A stretch of DNA of 20,057 bases from Candidatus Bathyarchaeota archaeon (GTDB lineage: Archaea; Thermoproteota; Bathyarchaeia; TCS64). The notes under the pieces were generated by a model, which saw only the letters and a program-made list of their open reading frames with translations, did not search any database and was not told the DNA's origin. This document shows, piece by piece, positions 7,733 to 14,766 of this stretch. A program made the translations under genes and the position numbers. Numbering within the stretch: position 1 is the stretch's first letter; the number at the start of each line of letters is the position of its first letter. The DNA is taken from positions 1 through 20,057 of the forward strand of contig JAUVYU010000003.1 of NCBI GenBank assembly GCA_030602935.1, in the 5' to 3' direction.

Positions 7733-8779
7733 ATGGAACCACGCAAAGTACAGAAAGTCGGATACTCAACCCTTTCGGTCTCACTCCCCATGAACTGGGC
7801 TAAAAAGGCTGGTGTAAAGAAAGGAGACCTAATTTTCATCTCTGAGGAGAGTGACAGTACTCTTAGGCTAACCACTGAACAAGGAAAGGCCGAGGATAAC
7901 ACGGTCTATCTCGTTAACGTTGATAAATGCGATAACACGAAGGTGCTGGCGAGAGTGATAGTGGGGAACTACGTTCTTGGGCGGAACGTTATCAGGGTAG
8001 AGTCTGATCGGAGACTAATGCGAGAGCAGATACAGAGCATCAGAGAGGTGACGCAGCGGCTGCTGGGGATCGGCATCATCGAGGAGTCGGATAGGCACCT
8101 GCTCCTCCAGTGCTCTATAAACCCTAAAAACTTCCCTCTGGAGACTGTCGTTCGCCGCCTCTTCGTTTTAACGTCTATCATGTTCAAGGAGATTCTCGAT
8201 AGCCTCATCGACGGTGATTTGGAGTTGGCGAAGGACGCTATAACAAGGGAGTATGAAGCTGACACGATCTACTGGCTTCTTGCCCGCCTCCTGGCCTCGG
8301 CCCAGCAGTCCAGGGTTATTTCAGATAGTATTGGTGTCTCAGATCCCATGGACATCGTCCAGCACAGCATCATTGCATGGTACCTTGAGATGATAGGGGA
8401 CAGGGTCAACAACATCGCTGAGAGTATTATCGGGCTCCATGAGATAAGGCAGGAGTCCGATGATGACCTCATAGAGCGCCTCATACAGATTGGGATGATC
8501 GCTTTCACGATGTTCGACAAGGCGGTTAAGAGTGTCTTCGATAAGGACATCTCTGTGGCCAGCGACGCTGTTGACCTCTATGAGACTGTGGCCAGCGAGG
8601 AGAGTCGGCTCCTCAAGAGGTTCCAGAACGGCAGCAGTCCGGATGTGGCAGTGTCTGTGAGTGAGATTGCGTGGGACCTGAAGATCATCGCTGAGCATAG
8701 CTCGGCTATAGCTGAGATTGCGATAGATTACGTCCTGAATGGGGATAACGAGATCTGTCGGAAGGTTGTCGAACCCTAG
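7733..8779 (+). CDS. AbrB-domain PhoU-like phosphate-signalling regulator
   Basis: The 348-residue protein has an N-terminal SpoVT/AbrB-like DNA-binding domain (about 1-48: RKVQKVGYSTLSVSLPMNWA, then KKGDLIFISEE), followed by a long helical PhoU-like region (about 100-340). The PhoU region has two repeat units with the acidic metal-binding flavour typical of PhoU (for example ISRYHA-equivalent YLEMIGDRVNNIAESI and WDLKIIAEHSSAIAEIAIDY). Archaeal proteins of this architecture are annotated as phosphate uptake regulators, and a role in phosphate signalling is inferred. No pst transporter genes are adjacent. The start ATG has AGGTG upstream. A T8 tract at 8800-8808 follows the stop as terminator. 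Confidence 0.88.
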   Translation: MEPRKVQKVGYSTLSVSLPMNWAKKAGVKKGDLIFISEESDSTLRLTTEQGKAEDNTVYLVNVDKCDNTKVLARVIVGNYVLGRNVIRVESDRRLMREQIQSIREVTQRLLGIGIIEESDRHLLLQCSINPKNFPLETVVRRLFVLTSIMFKEILDSLIDGDLELAKDAITREYEADTIYWLLARLLASAQQSRVISDSIGVSDPMDIVQHSIIAWYLEMIGDRVNNIAESIIGLHEIRQESDDDLIERLIQIGMIAFTMFDKAVKSVFDKDISVASDAVDLYETVASEESRLLKRFQNGSSPDVAVSVSEIAWDLKIIAEHSSAIAEIAIDYVLNGDNEICRKVVEP

Positions 8780-8797
8780 ACCTTGTGTAAAATAGTT

Positions 8798-8825
8798 AAT
8801 TTTTTTTTATCTTTATACTTTTTAG
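8798..8825 (+). terminator. Oligo-T terminator after the PhoU-like gene
   Basis: T9 at 8800-8808 is followed by further T-rich sequence to 8825, 19 nt after the stop. Archaeal termination commonly uses such T tracts without a hairpin. Confidence 0.6.
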
Positions 8826-9003
8826 AAATGAAATATTGTCTTCTCGCCACGTTTTTTGGTTTGAGAAGGTCAATTGTGCCTTACTCCCTATGTACTTAAT
8901 ATATGTTTTGCCAACTAAGTAATTACTAGCATGTATCTGGCTTCAGCTCTCCAGGTTGGCTTCGATCCCGCGTCACTAGCAATTATAAATTACCGTGCGT
9001 GCA

Positions 9004-9030
9004 CTCGTAAGTTTTAAGCGGTGATATACC
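9004..9030 (+). repeat. Dispersed repeat copy B
   Basis: CTCGTAAG followed by TTTTAAGCGGTGAT, identical over 22 nt (9004-9025) to copy I (19159-19180). It forms a tandem pair with copy C, cores about 48 nt apart. Confidence 0.85.
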
Positions 9031-9057
9031 GTACCACATATTACTTTAATTATATGG

Positions 9058-9091
9058 TAAGTCTTTTGCGGTGATGCGGCCCATACAATGG
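9058..9091 (+). repeat. Dispersed repeat copy C
   Basis: The copy runs TAAGTCTTTTGCGGTGATG then CGGCCCATACAATGG. The block CCCATACAATGG is shared exactly with copy H at 18682-18693. A TATA-like TTTAATTATATGG (9045-9057) lies between copies B and C. Confidence 0.8.
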
Positions 9092-9119
9092 TGTAGTAAG
9101 ACACTGGGAGGCTACGTAG

Positions 9120-9302
9120 ATGCGGAAAGAATACAAAGACGCGATAATCAGTGGGGTCGGTGGCGCAATACTAACTACTGTTTTTTTGTATATAATACAA
9201 GGAAAAGTCGCTTGGGCGTATCTATTTACATTTCCAATATTCACATTCATTCTTCATCTCTATCTAAACAAAAAGCGCGCGCGTGAAGGAGCCTTGAGAT
9301 GA
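9120..9302 (+). CDS. Small two-helix membrane protein (hypothetical)
   Basis: The 60-residue protein is not recognised. Two hydrophobic segments lie at about 8-27 (AIISGVGGAILTTVFLYIIQ) and 30-48 (VAWAYLFTFPIFTFILHLY), with a basic C-terminal tail NKKRAREGALR, giving a hairpin topology with cytoplasmic ends. The gene is credible because a perfect SD, GGGAGG (9106-9111), sits 8 nt before the ATG. Its stop also overlaps the next small gene in an ATGA junction (9299-9302). A GCGCGCGCG tract occurs inside the 3' end (about 9276-9284), encoding part of the basic tail. It lies in an AT-rich island between repeat copies B/C and D. Confidence 0.7.
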   Translation: MRKEYKDAIISGVGGAILTTVFLYIIQGKVAWAYLFTFPIFTFILHLYLNKKRAREGALR

Positions 9303-9496
9303 AGCCACAGTATGAACTCGGAGAGATATGGGAGCTGATCAAGATGCTCGTCATGCGCGTGCGCAAGTATTTCATGGAATCAGCGCGTGTGCGCGTGTTG
9401 GCAGGTGTGCTACTCGCTTTGCTAGTAATAATCGTGTTATTGGTAAGTGGGGGCGATTTGCCCTTTAGTGCCATTGCGCACGCTCGTAACCTATAA
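9299..9496 (+). CDS. Small single-helix membrane protein (hypothetical), coupled to the preceding gene
   Basis: The 65-residue protein is not recognised. Residues 1-31 are amphipathic and basic (IWELIKMLVMRVRKYFM). One strong membrane helix follows at about 32-50 (VRVLAGVLLALLVIIVLLVSG) with a short tail. The start codon overlaps the previous stop (ATGA) and has an AAGGAG SD at 9286-9291, so the pair is a real bicistronic unit. The last codons and the TAA stop (9494-9496) are formed by repeat copy D, so insertion of that repeat or co-evolution with it determined this C-terminus. Small membrane pairs can be toxin-antitoxin, holin-like or transporter accessory proteins; nothing here discriminates among these. 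Confidence 0.68.
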   Translation: MKPQYELGEIWELIKMLVMRVRKYFMESARVRVLAGVLLALLVIIVLLVSGGDLPFSAIAHARNL

Positions 9497-9535
9497 GCGG
9501 TGATGTGCCTCATCATACGGCGCACGAGCGCGTAG
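9479..9535 (+). repeat. Dispersed repeat copy D with fold-back arms
   Basis: Core ATAAGCGGTGATGTGCC lies at 9493-9509. Outer arms CGCTCG (9481-9486) and CGAGCG (about 9525-9530) are inverted repeats. Inside, GTGC (9505-9508) pairs with GCAC (about 9521-9524). The element overlaps the end of the 9299-9496 gene. Confidence 0.8.
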
Positions 9536-9569
9536 AATCTCTCAAATAATTTTTAATTGTAACTTGGAT

Positions 9570-9579
9570 AATATAAAAT
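9570..9579 (+). promoter_or_regulatory. Putative TATA box for hexuloisomerase gene
   Basis: AATATAAAAT is centred about 34 nt before the ATG at 9609, predicting an RNA start near 9601 and an almost leaderless message. Confidence 0.5.
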
Positions 9580-9608
9580 ACCCTTAGCGTTCTCTTAGGT
9601 TCAGAACC

Positions 9609-10199
9609 ATGAGCTTTGTGAAGGAGGTCTCGACTTGGATCCTCGCCGGTATCGGTGGTGTGATCCAGTCCATAGATGAGGCCGAGATTGGGAGGATGAT
9701 CGACGTGATCATGGCTGTTCGGGATGATAAGATCCTGCTGTTGGGGACCGGGCGTAGCGGTTTCGTGGGGCGGGCGTTTGCTCTGCGGTTGATGCATCTT
9801 GGCTTCAGCGTCTACGTTAGCGGTGAGACGATCACGCCCGCGTTGTCGAATGATGATCTTGTGTTGGTGATCTCGGGGTCGGGGACGACCACGACTGTGG
9901 TTGCTCAGGCTGAGGTTGCGAAGTCTGTGGGTTCGAGGGTGGTGGCGGTGACGTCGCATCTGGACTCTCCCCTGGGTAAGTTGGCTGACGAGGTGGTTCT
10001 GGTGAAGGGGAGGACGAAGATCGATCAGATCACGGACTATGAGGGGCGGCAGATCAGCGGTGTGTATGATAACGCTCCGTTGGGGACGATGTTCGAGCTG
10101 TCGGTGATGGTGTTTCTGGATTCTGTGATCGCGGCGTTGATGCAGCGGCTGGGTATCCATGAGATCGATCTGAGGGCGAGGCACGCGAACGCTGAGTGA
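9609..10199 (+). CDS. hxlB: 6-phospho-3-hexuloisomerase (SIS-domain sugar-phosphate isomerase)
   Basis: The 196-residue single SIS-domain protein has the size of archaeal 6-phospho-3-hexuloisomerase, which converts hexulose-6-phosphate to fructose-6-phosphate. In archaea that lack the oxidative pentose-phosphate path, the reverse ribulose-monophosphate route makes ribulose-5-phosphate. The phosphate-binding loops are GTGRSGF (46-52) and SGSGTTTTVV (89-98), and the DNAPLGTMFELSVMVFLDSV helix is characteristic. The ATG at 9609 is nearly leaderless. The usual partner, 3-hexulose-6-phosphate synthase, is not next door. The gene stands alone, convergent with the metallophosphoesterase. Confidence 0.9.
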   Translation: MSFVKEVSTWILAGIGGVIQSIDEAEIGRMIDVIMAVRDDKILLLGTGRSGFVGRAFALRLMHLGFSVYVSGETITPALSNDDLVLVISGSGTTTTVVAQAEVAKSVGSRVVAVTSHLDSPLGKLADEVVLVKGRTKIDQITDYEGRQISGVYDNAPLGTMFELSVMVFLDSVIAALMQRLGIHEIDLRARHANAE

Positions 10200-10350
10200 G
10201 TGTGCCGCTGGCAGAGGATAAGGGTTCCAGGGGGTTTTCGCGGGTTTTTTCCGTGTGAAGGGGGCTAGTTCTGGTTCTGTCTGTTCATTTGTTCCTGTGA
10301 ATTAGGGTTTATGGGGGCTTGACGGTGAGGTGCTGGGTGCCTGGGGGGAG

Positions 10351-12327
10351 TCACCTAGGGTTCACGGTGCCTGTGGTGAGGTCGATGGTAGTGGGTTCCG
10401 GCTGTGGGGCTGGGGCGTCGGTGGTCTGGGGGAGGTGGAGGGTGTAGGCCGTCTGGGGTGTGTGGAATGTGATTGTGGTCCAGCTGTCCCTGGTTTTGCG
10501 TGTGGGGGCGGTGATGTATGTGCCGTGGGCATTGACGGCGGCCTGCAGGTGGCGTAGGACGTGGGCGGCCCGCCTGGGGTTGAGGCGTCTGTCGTAGAGG
10601 CCAGCCCGGGGGAAGTAGCCCCTGTCGTGGTCCATGAAGGTGTCCAGGAGGACCCTGACGTCTGGGTGGGCGTAGCCTGCGATGGCGGCCTCGGCTGCCC
10701 TGTTGGCGTTGTGGTTGTCGTCTTGGGGGTAGTCGGCGGGGTCCTCGGGGGCGAGCCTGACGTTGATGAGTGCCTTGATGTCGTTGGCCTTGGCGTAGTC
10801 GCTGATGCGCTGTATGGTGGGTAAGGGGTGATCTGTCTGGGGGACCTCGAAGACGAATCCGTCGACGGAGCCTCGCTGGGGGAGGATGGCGTCTAGCTTG
10901 GATGTGTCGTCGATGTGGAATCCGTGGCTCATGTAGTGGCTGAACTTGGGGCCGGTGCGCTCTCTGTGGACGCTGCTCTCTATGTTGGCGACGTAGACGG
11001 GGGTTTGTAGGGTTTCGCGGAGTTTTGATGCATCGGGGAGGGTTTTGTGGACTGTCTCCCAGGGGAGGACTATCTCGAGGAAGTCGACGAGGTGGCTGTG
11101 TTCGGCTAGGGCGTCGGGTTTCGGGGTGTTGACGGTGAAGAAGCCGTATCTGCTCCCCATCCTGTGGAGCTCTTGGAGGCGGCGTCGGGTGGCCTCGTCG
11201 TTGAGGTCGGCGAGGGGCAGCCTGAGGGTCCTGATGCCCGTCTCCCAGAGCGCTAGGACGGTGTAGTCGTTCCGGGCCTTCTTCCTGACGAACTCGTCGA
11301 CGGGACCCATGTAGGGGAGTTCGGTGACCTCCGCTATGGGGTACCTGAGCTGGACCCCGAGGGGCGAGTGGAAGCCTTCCGAGGGGTGTCGGGTTTCAAT
11401 CTTCTTCTCCTTTCGGAGGGTTTCCCCCTCTTTGAGGGTGCGTCCGTATGACCTGTGGATGCGTGCCACGTGGCCGTTCTCGTACACGTCCACGATGCAG
11501 TACCCGAGCTTGGCCGCGTCGTTCCTCCCATACTCCTCGGGGGCTTCGACCCTGAACATGTTCGCGAAGTCCTGTCTGAGGTTGCACGTGGAGAGGAGGT
11601 TGTAGATGTCCGTCTCGCCGTGCCTCTTGTAGAAGAACTGGTGCACGTGGCCGGCGAAAAAGGCCTCCACACGGTGCTCCTCGATGAGGTCCAGGAGCCA
11701 CCTCCTGGCTGGCTGGTCCAGGTTATCGTAGTTGCTGGGCTCTTCGGGCAGGTGGAGATAGGGCGGGTAGTGGCTGAAGACGTGGACCCTTCTACCTCTG
11801 TGCTCTTCTAGGTCGACTTCTAACCAGTCCCTCTGCTCGTCTTCTTCGCTGAGCCCTGAGTTTAGGGCGAGGCTGTTGATCATGACGAAGTGGACGTCGC
11901 CGTGGTCGAAGCTCTGGAACGTGGGTCCATGGTATCTGTGGAAGTCCTCGATGTAGTCGTCGTTGATTATATAGGAGGGTACGGTGGGGTTGTCCTTGTC
12001 GCCCACGTCGTGGTTGCCGGGGACGAAGTAGCAGGAGGATGCAAGGCTGCCCATTATCTCTCGGGCCACCATTGAAGCGGAGCCGTATGTCGGCAGGTGG
12101 GGGACGGGGTGGACGATGTCTCCAAGGTGGATGACGAAGTCAGGGCTGTGGGCGTTGATGGTGTGGGCAACCCATCGGGCTCTGTCGTTCGTGAGCAAGT
12201 TGGTCTTCCAGGGGCTGCTGCTCTCCCCGGATGGACGGATGTGGGTGTCAGAGATAATGGCGTACCTGCAGGTGTACCTCTTGTCGTCGTGGCTATCTGC
12301 CATGATTATTGGTATTCTAATATGCAT
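10351..12327 (-). CDS. Metallophosphoesterase with large C-terminal barrel-like domain
   Basis: The 658-residue protein has an N-terminal calcineurin-like phosphoesterase domain (about 20-290) with all five metal motifs: SDTH (D27, H29), GD (69-70), GNHD (104-107), H186 in FSHYPP, and GHVH (226-229). Both metal sites should be competent, and the substrate is unknown. Residues about 345-620 alternate strands and helices (TVLALWETGIRTLRLPL, YGFFTVNT, DFLEIVLP, VYVANIES, DGFVFEV, ALINVRL, VRVLLDTFMDHDRG), which suggests a TIM-barrel fold; this is inference. The C-terminus is Thr/Pro rich. There is no signal peptide. The start could be ATG 12327 or ATG 12303 (MADSHDD). The TATA-like TTCATATAAATT at about 12356-12367 allows either. 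Confidence 0.82.
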   Translation of the reverse strand: MHIRIPIIMADSHDDKRYTCRYAIISDTHIRPSGESSSPWKTNLLTNDRARWVAHTINAHSPDFVIHLGDIVHPVPHLPTYGSASMVAREIMGSLASSCYFVPGNHDVGDKDNPTVPSYIINDDYIEDFHRYHGPTFQSFDHGDVHFVMINSLALNSGLSEEDEQRDWLEVDLEEHRGRRVHVFSHYPPYLHLPEEPSNYDNLDQPARRWLLDLIEEHRVEAFFAGHVHQFFYKRHGETDIYNLLSTCNLRQDFANMFRVEAPEEYGRNDAAKLGYCIVDVYENGHVARIHRSYGRTLKEGETLRKEKKIETRHPSEGFHSPLGVQLRYPIAEVTELPYMGPVDEFVRKKARNDYTVLALWETGIRTLRLPLADLNDEATRRRLQELHRMGSRYGFFTVNTPKPDALAEHSHLVDFLEIVLPWETVHKTLPDASKLRETLQTPVYVANIESSVHRERTGPKFSHYMSHGFHIDDTSKLDAILPQRGSVDGFVFEVPQTDHPLPTIQRISDYAKANDIKALINVRLAPEDPADYPQDDNHNANRAAEAAIAGYAHPDVRVLLDTFMDHDRGYFPRAGLYDRRLNPRRAAHVLRHLQAAVNAHGTYITAPTRKTRDSWTTITFHTPQTAYTLHLPQTTDAPAPQPEPTTIDLTTGTVNPR

Positions 12328-12406
12328 AAATGAAATTGGGTGCGTTTATCTTTGAATTTATATGAAGTAATAAAATTCTTCATAAAACATTGCCAAACTA
12401 CAAATA

Positions 12407-12416
12407 GATTTAAAAG
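12407..12416 (+). promoter_or_regulatory. Putative TATA box for EF-2 gene
   Basis: GATTTAAAAG is centred about 50 nt before the ATG at 12462 and predicts an RNA start near 12438. GGTTGAT at about 12450-12456 resembles the archaeal SD GGTGAT. Confidence 0.45.
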
Positions 12417-12461
12417 ACGCCCAATTTGTGTACATAGAGTAATCTAAAAGGTTGATTTAGC

Positions 12462-14669
12462 ATGCCCAGATTCAAGCAGACAAAGGAAATCGAGAAACTG
12501 ATGCACGACAAGGAGCACATCAGGAACATCGGGATCATCGCGCACATAGACCACGGTAAGACCACCATGAGCGACAGCCTCCTCGCCATGGCGGGGCTCA
12601 TGGCTCCCACTCGCGCGGGGGAGACCCGCGCCCTCGACTACCTCGAGGAGGAGCAGAGGAGAGGCATCACGATCAAGACTGCCAACATCTCCCTCATGTA
12701 CGAGGAGGAGGGGCAGGACTACGTCATCAACCTCATCGACACCCCTGGGCACGTCGACTTCTCCGGGAAGGTGACCCGGGCCCTCAGGGCGCTGGACGGA
12801 TGCGTCCTGCTGGTCGACGCCGTCGAGGAGTTCCAGATAATGACCGAGATCCGCCTCAGGGTCGCCCTGGAGGAGCGGGTCAAGCCGGTCATGTACATCA
12901 ACAAGTTCGACCGCCTCATCAAGGAGCTAAAGATGGACGCGAACGCAGTCCAGGAGAAGCTTCTCAGGGTCATAGGCCAGTTCAACGCCATCGTCCAGAC
13001 CTACGGTTCCGACGAGGTGAGGAACGAGTGGACTGTGCAAGCGGCGGACGGCACCGTCGCCTTCGGCTTCGCCCTTGACAGGTGGGGCTTCACACTGCCC
13101 ATGCTCGCGAAGAAGGGGCTCAGCTTCGCCGACATCGTCGACTTCTACAAGAACGGTGAGCTTGAGAAGCTCCAGGAGATGCTGCCCCTCAGCGACGCAA
13201 TCCTGCAGATGGCCGTACGCCACATCGACCCTCCAACCAAGGCTCAGCCCTTCAGGATCCCCGCGATCTGGCAGGGAGACCTGGACAACGAGGTCGGGAA
13301 GGCTATGCTCACCCTCGATGATGACGGCCCACTCGTTATCTGCATCATCAACGTAATCATAGACCCCCAGGCAGGGGTGGTGAGCACGGGCCGTATCTTC
13401 TCAGGCACGTTCAGGAAAGGACGAGACGTCTACCTGATAATGGCCAAGAAGGACTACAAGATTCAGCAGGTCAGCATCTACATGGGCCAGTACAGGGAGA
13501 TCGTTGACGAGATCCCCTCCGGGAACCTCGTCGCCCTTCTCGGCCTTGAGCAGGCGCGAGCAGGCGAGACCATCATCAGCGTCGAACATCGTGAGAACGT
13601 CATCGGCTTCGAGTCCATCAAGTACATCTCTGATCCCGTCCTTACGGTGGCCGTCGAGCCCAAGAGGCCCACCGACCTCCCGAGGCTCATCGACGCCCTC
13701 CAGAAGCTCTCGATACAGGACCCGAACCTCGTCGCCACAATCAACCAGGAGACCGGCGAGTACCTCCTATCCGGCATGGGAGAGCTCCATCTGGAGATCG
13801 CCCTTAAGGACCTAGAGAGAGATCACAGGCTCGACGTAACGGCGACGGAGCCCACCGTCGTCTACCGCGAGACCATCCAGAGAGAGGCTGGGCCCTTCAT
13901 GGGGAAGAGCCCCAACAAGCATAACAGGGTCTTCTTCATAGTCAGGCCCCTCGATCCCACGATCGTCGACCTCATCAGGAACGGCGAGCTCAGCGAGCTG
14001 AGCTCCAGACGCCAGCGTGAGGAGATCCTCCGTGAGAAGGTCGGTTGGTCGGTCAGGAATTCCAGGAACATCGTAGATGTCAGCGGAAACGCAAACATCC
14101 TCACCGACGTCACTACCGGTATCCAGGGCCTCAGAGAGGTCAGGGAGCACATCGCCGGAGGCTTCCAGTGGGCCCTCGGATCGGGACCCTACTCCGGCGA
14201 GGCACTCCAGGGGATCCACGTCGAGATGACGGATGTCAAGCTACACGAGGACCCCGTCCACAGGGGACCAGCCCAGATGATGCCCGCAGCCAGACAGGCA
14301 ATGTACGCAGGCATCATGTCCGCTGAACCCACGCTCCTTGAGCCGATCTACAAGATCCAGGTGAGGATCCCCCCAGAGGAGCTGGGGAGCGTAACCGGCC
14401 TCCTCAGCAGCAAGAGGGGGAGCATCCACAACGTCGAGCAGCAGGGCCCCACAGTCACCGTCACGGGGATGATACCCGTCTCAGAGACACTGGGCCTCTC
14501 CCAAGACATGAGGTCCGCCACATCGGGCAGCGCCTTCTGGCAGAGCACCTTCGACCACTGGGCGCCCGTTCCGGGGTCACTCCTGACCGAGGTCCTAGCG
14601 AAGGTGAGGACGAGGAAGGGACTCGACCCGAGCCCGCCCCACGCAAGCCGCTACATCGTCAGGGAGTAG
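12462..14669 (+). CDS. fusA: Translation elongation factor 2 (aEF-2)
   Basis: The 735-residue GTPase drives ribosomal translocation and is full length for archaeal EF-2. The G domain has P-loop AHIDHGKTT (27-35), switch I EQRRGITI (64-71), DTPGH (93-97) and NKFD (147-150). The domain IV tip has LHEDPVHRGPAQMMP with the diphthamide histidine at H600. HRGPAQ is normal for archaea. The C-terminal RSATSGSAFW and RKGL motifs are present. Unusual points are EEFQIMTE (122-129) where EF-2 normally has a G-V...Q-T-E motif after VDAVE, and RRG in place of ARG in switch I. GKVTR after DTPGHVDFS resembles crenarchaeal EF-2. The gene is monocistronic, with its own promoter and a GGGAG/CTCCC hairpin around the stop. 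Confidence 0.96.
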   Translation: MPRFKQTKEIEKLMHDKEHIRNIGIIAHIDHGKTTMSDSLLAMAGLMAPTRAGETRALDYLEEEQRRGITIKTANISLMYEEEGQDYVINLIDTPGHVDFSGKVTRALRALDGCVLLVDAVEEFQIMTEIRLRVALEERVKPVMYINKFDRLIKELKMDANAVQEKLLRVIGQFNAIVQTYGSDEVRNEWTVQAADGTVAFGFALDRWGFTLPMLAKKGLSFADIVDFYKNGELEKLQEMLPLSDAILQMAVRHIDPPTKAQPFRIPAIWQGDLDNEVGKAMLTLDDDGPLVICIINVIIDPQAGVVSTGRIFSGTFRKGRDVYLIMAKKDYKIQQVSIYMGQYREIVDEIPSGNLVALLGLEQARAGETIISVEHRENVIGFESIKYISDPVLTVAVEPKRPTDLPRLIDALQKLSIQDPNLVATINQETGEYLLSGMGELHLEIALKDLERDHRLDVTATEPTVVYRETIQREAGPFMGKSPNKHNRVFFIVRPLDPTIVDLIRNGELSELSSRRQREEILREKVGWSVRNSRNIVDVSGNANILTDVTTGIQGLREVREHIAGGFQWALGSGPYSGEALQGIHVEMTDVKLHEDPVHRGPAQMMPAARQAMYAGIMSAEPTLLEPIYKIQVRIPPEELGSVTGLLSSKRGSIHNVEQQGPTVTVTGMIPVSETLGLSQDMRSATSGSAFWQSTFDHWAPVPGSLLTEVLAKVRTRKGLDPSPPHASRYIVRE

Positions 14670-14766
14670 CCCTCCCCCCATTTACCAAATTTTACTTCAA
14701 ACCCCAGTGCCAACAGGGTTATTCAGTTGAACCAGCAACCTATAGATCAGACCGGCGGGACTCCCC

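Larger units (their letters stand above)
8780..9119. other. Gene-free stretch in island 2
   Basis: These 340 nt carry no credible coding sequence. They hold the PhoU terminator, a tRNA-like TTCGATCCCGCG fragment at about 8951-8962 that lacks a matching 5' half, repeat copies B and C (9004-9091), and the SD of the next gene (9106-9111). Copy C is followed by an ATG-GTG-TAG triplet run (9089-9097), so it opens no gene of its own. Confidence 0.6.

Noticed and set aside
8870..8975. Possible complete tRNA gene ending near 8970
   Set aside because: No D-arm, anticodon stem or acceptor partner could be paired; only a T-loop-like string is present.
9071..9286. Plus-strand open frame overlapping the 60-aa gene
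   Set aside because: It runs in another frame through the SD and coding region of the well-supported gene at 9120 and has an unstructured composition.
8780..9608. Flanking direct repeats for island 2
   Set aside because: Only T-rich similarity between the PhoU terminator and the sequence near 9550 was found.
10403..10460. G-runs on the plus strand that could form a G-quadruplex
   Set aside because: They are explained by Pro/Thr-rich codons at the C-terminus of the minus-strand metallophosphoesterase.
10330..12333. Several plus-strand Gly/Val-rich open frames opposite the metallophosphoesterase
   Set aside because: They are low-complexity antisense shadows of a gene with complete catalytic motifs.
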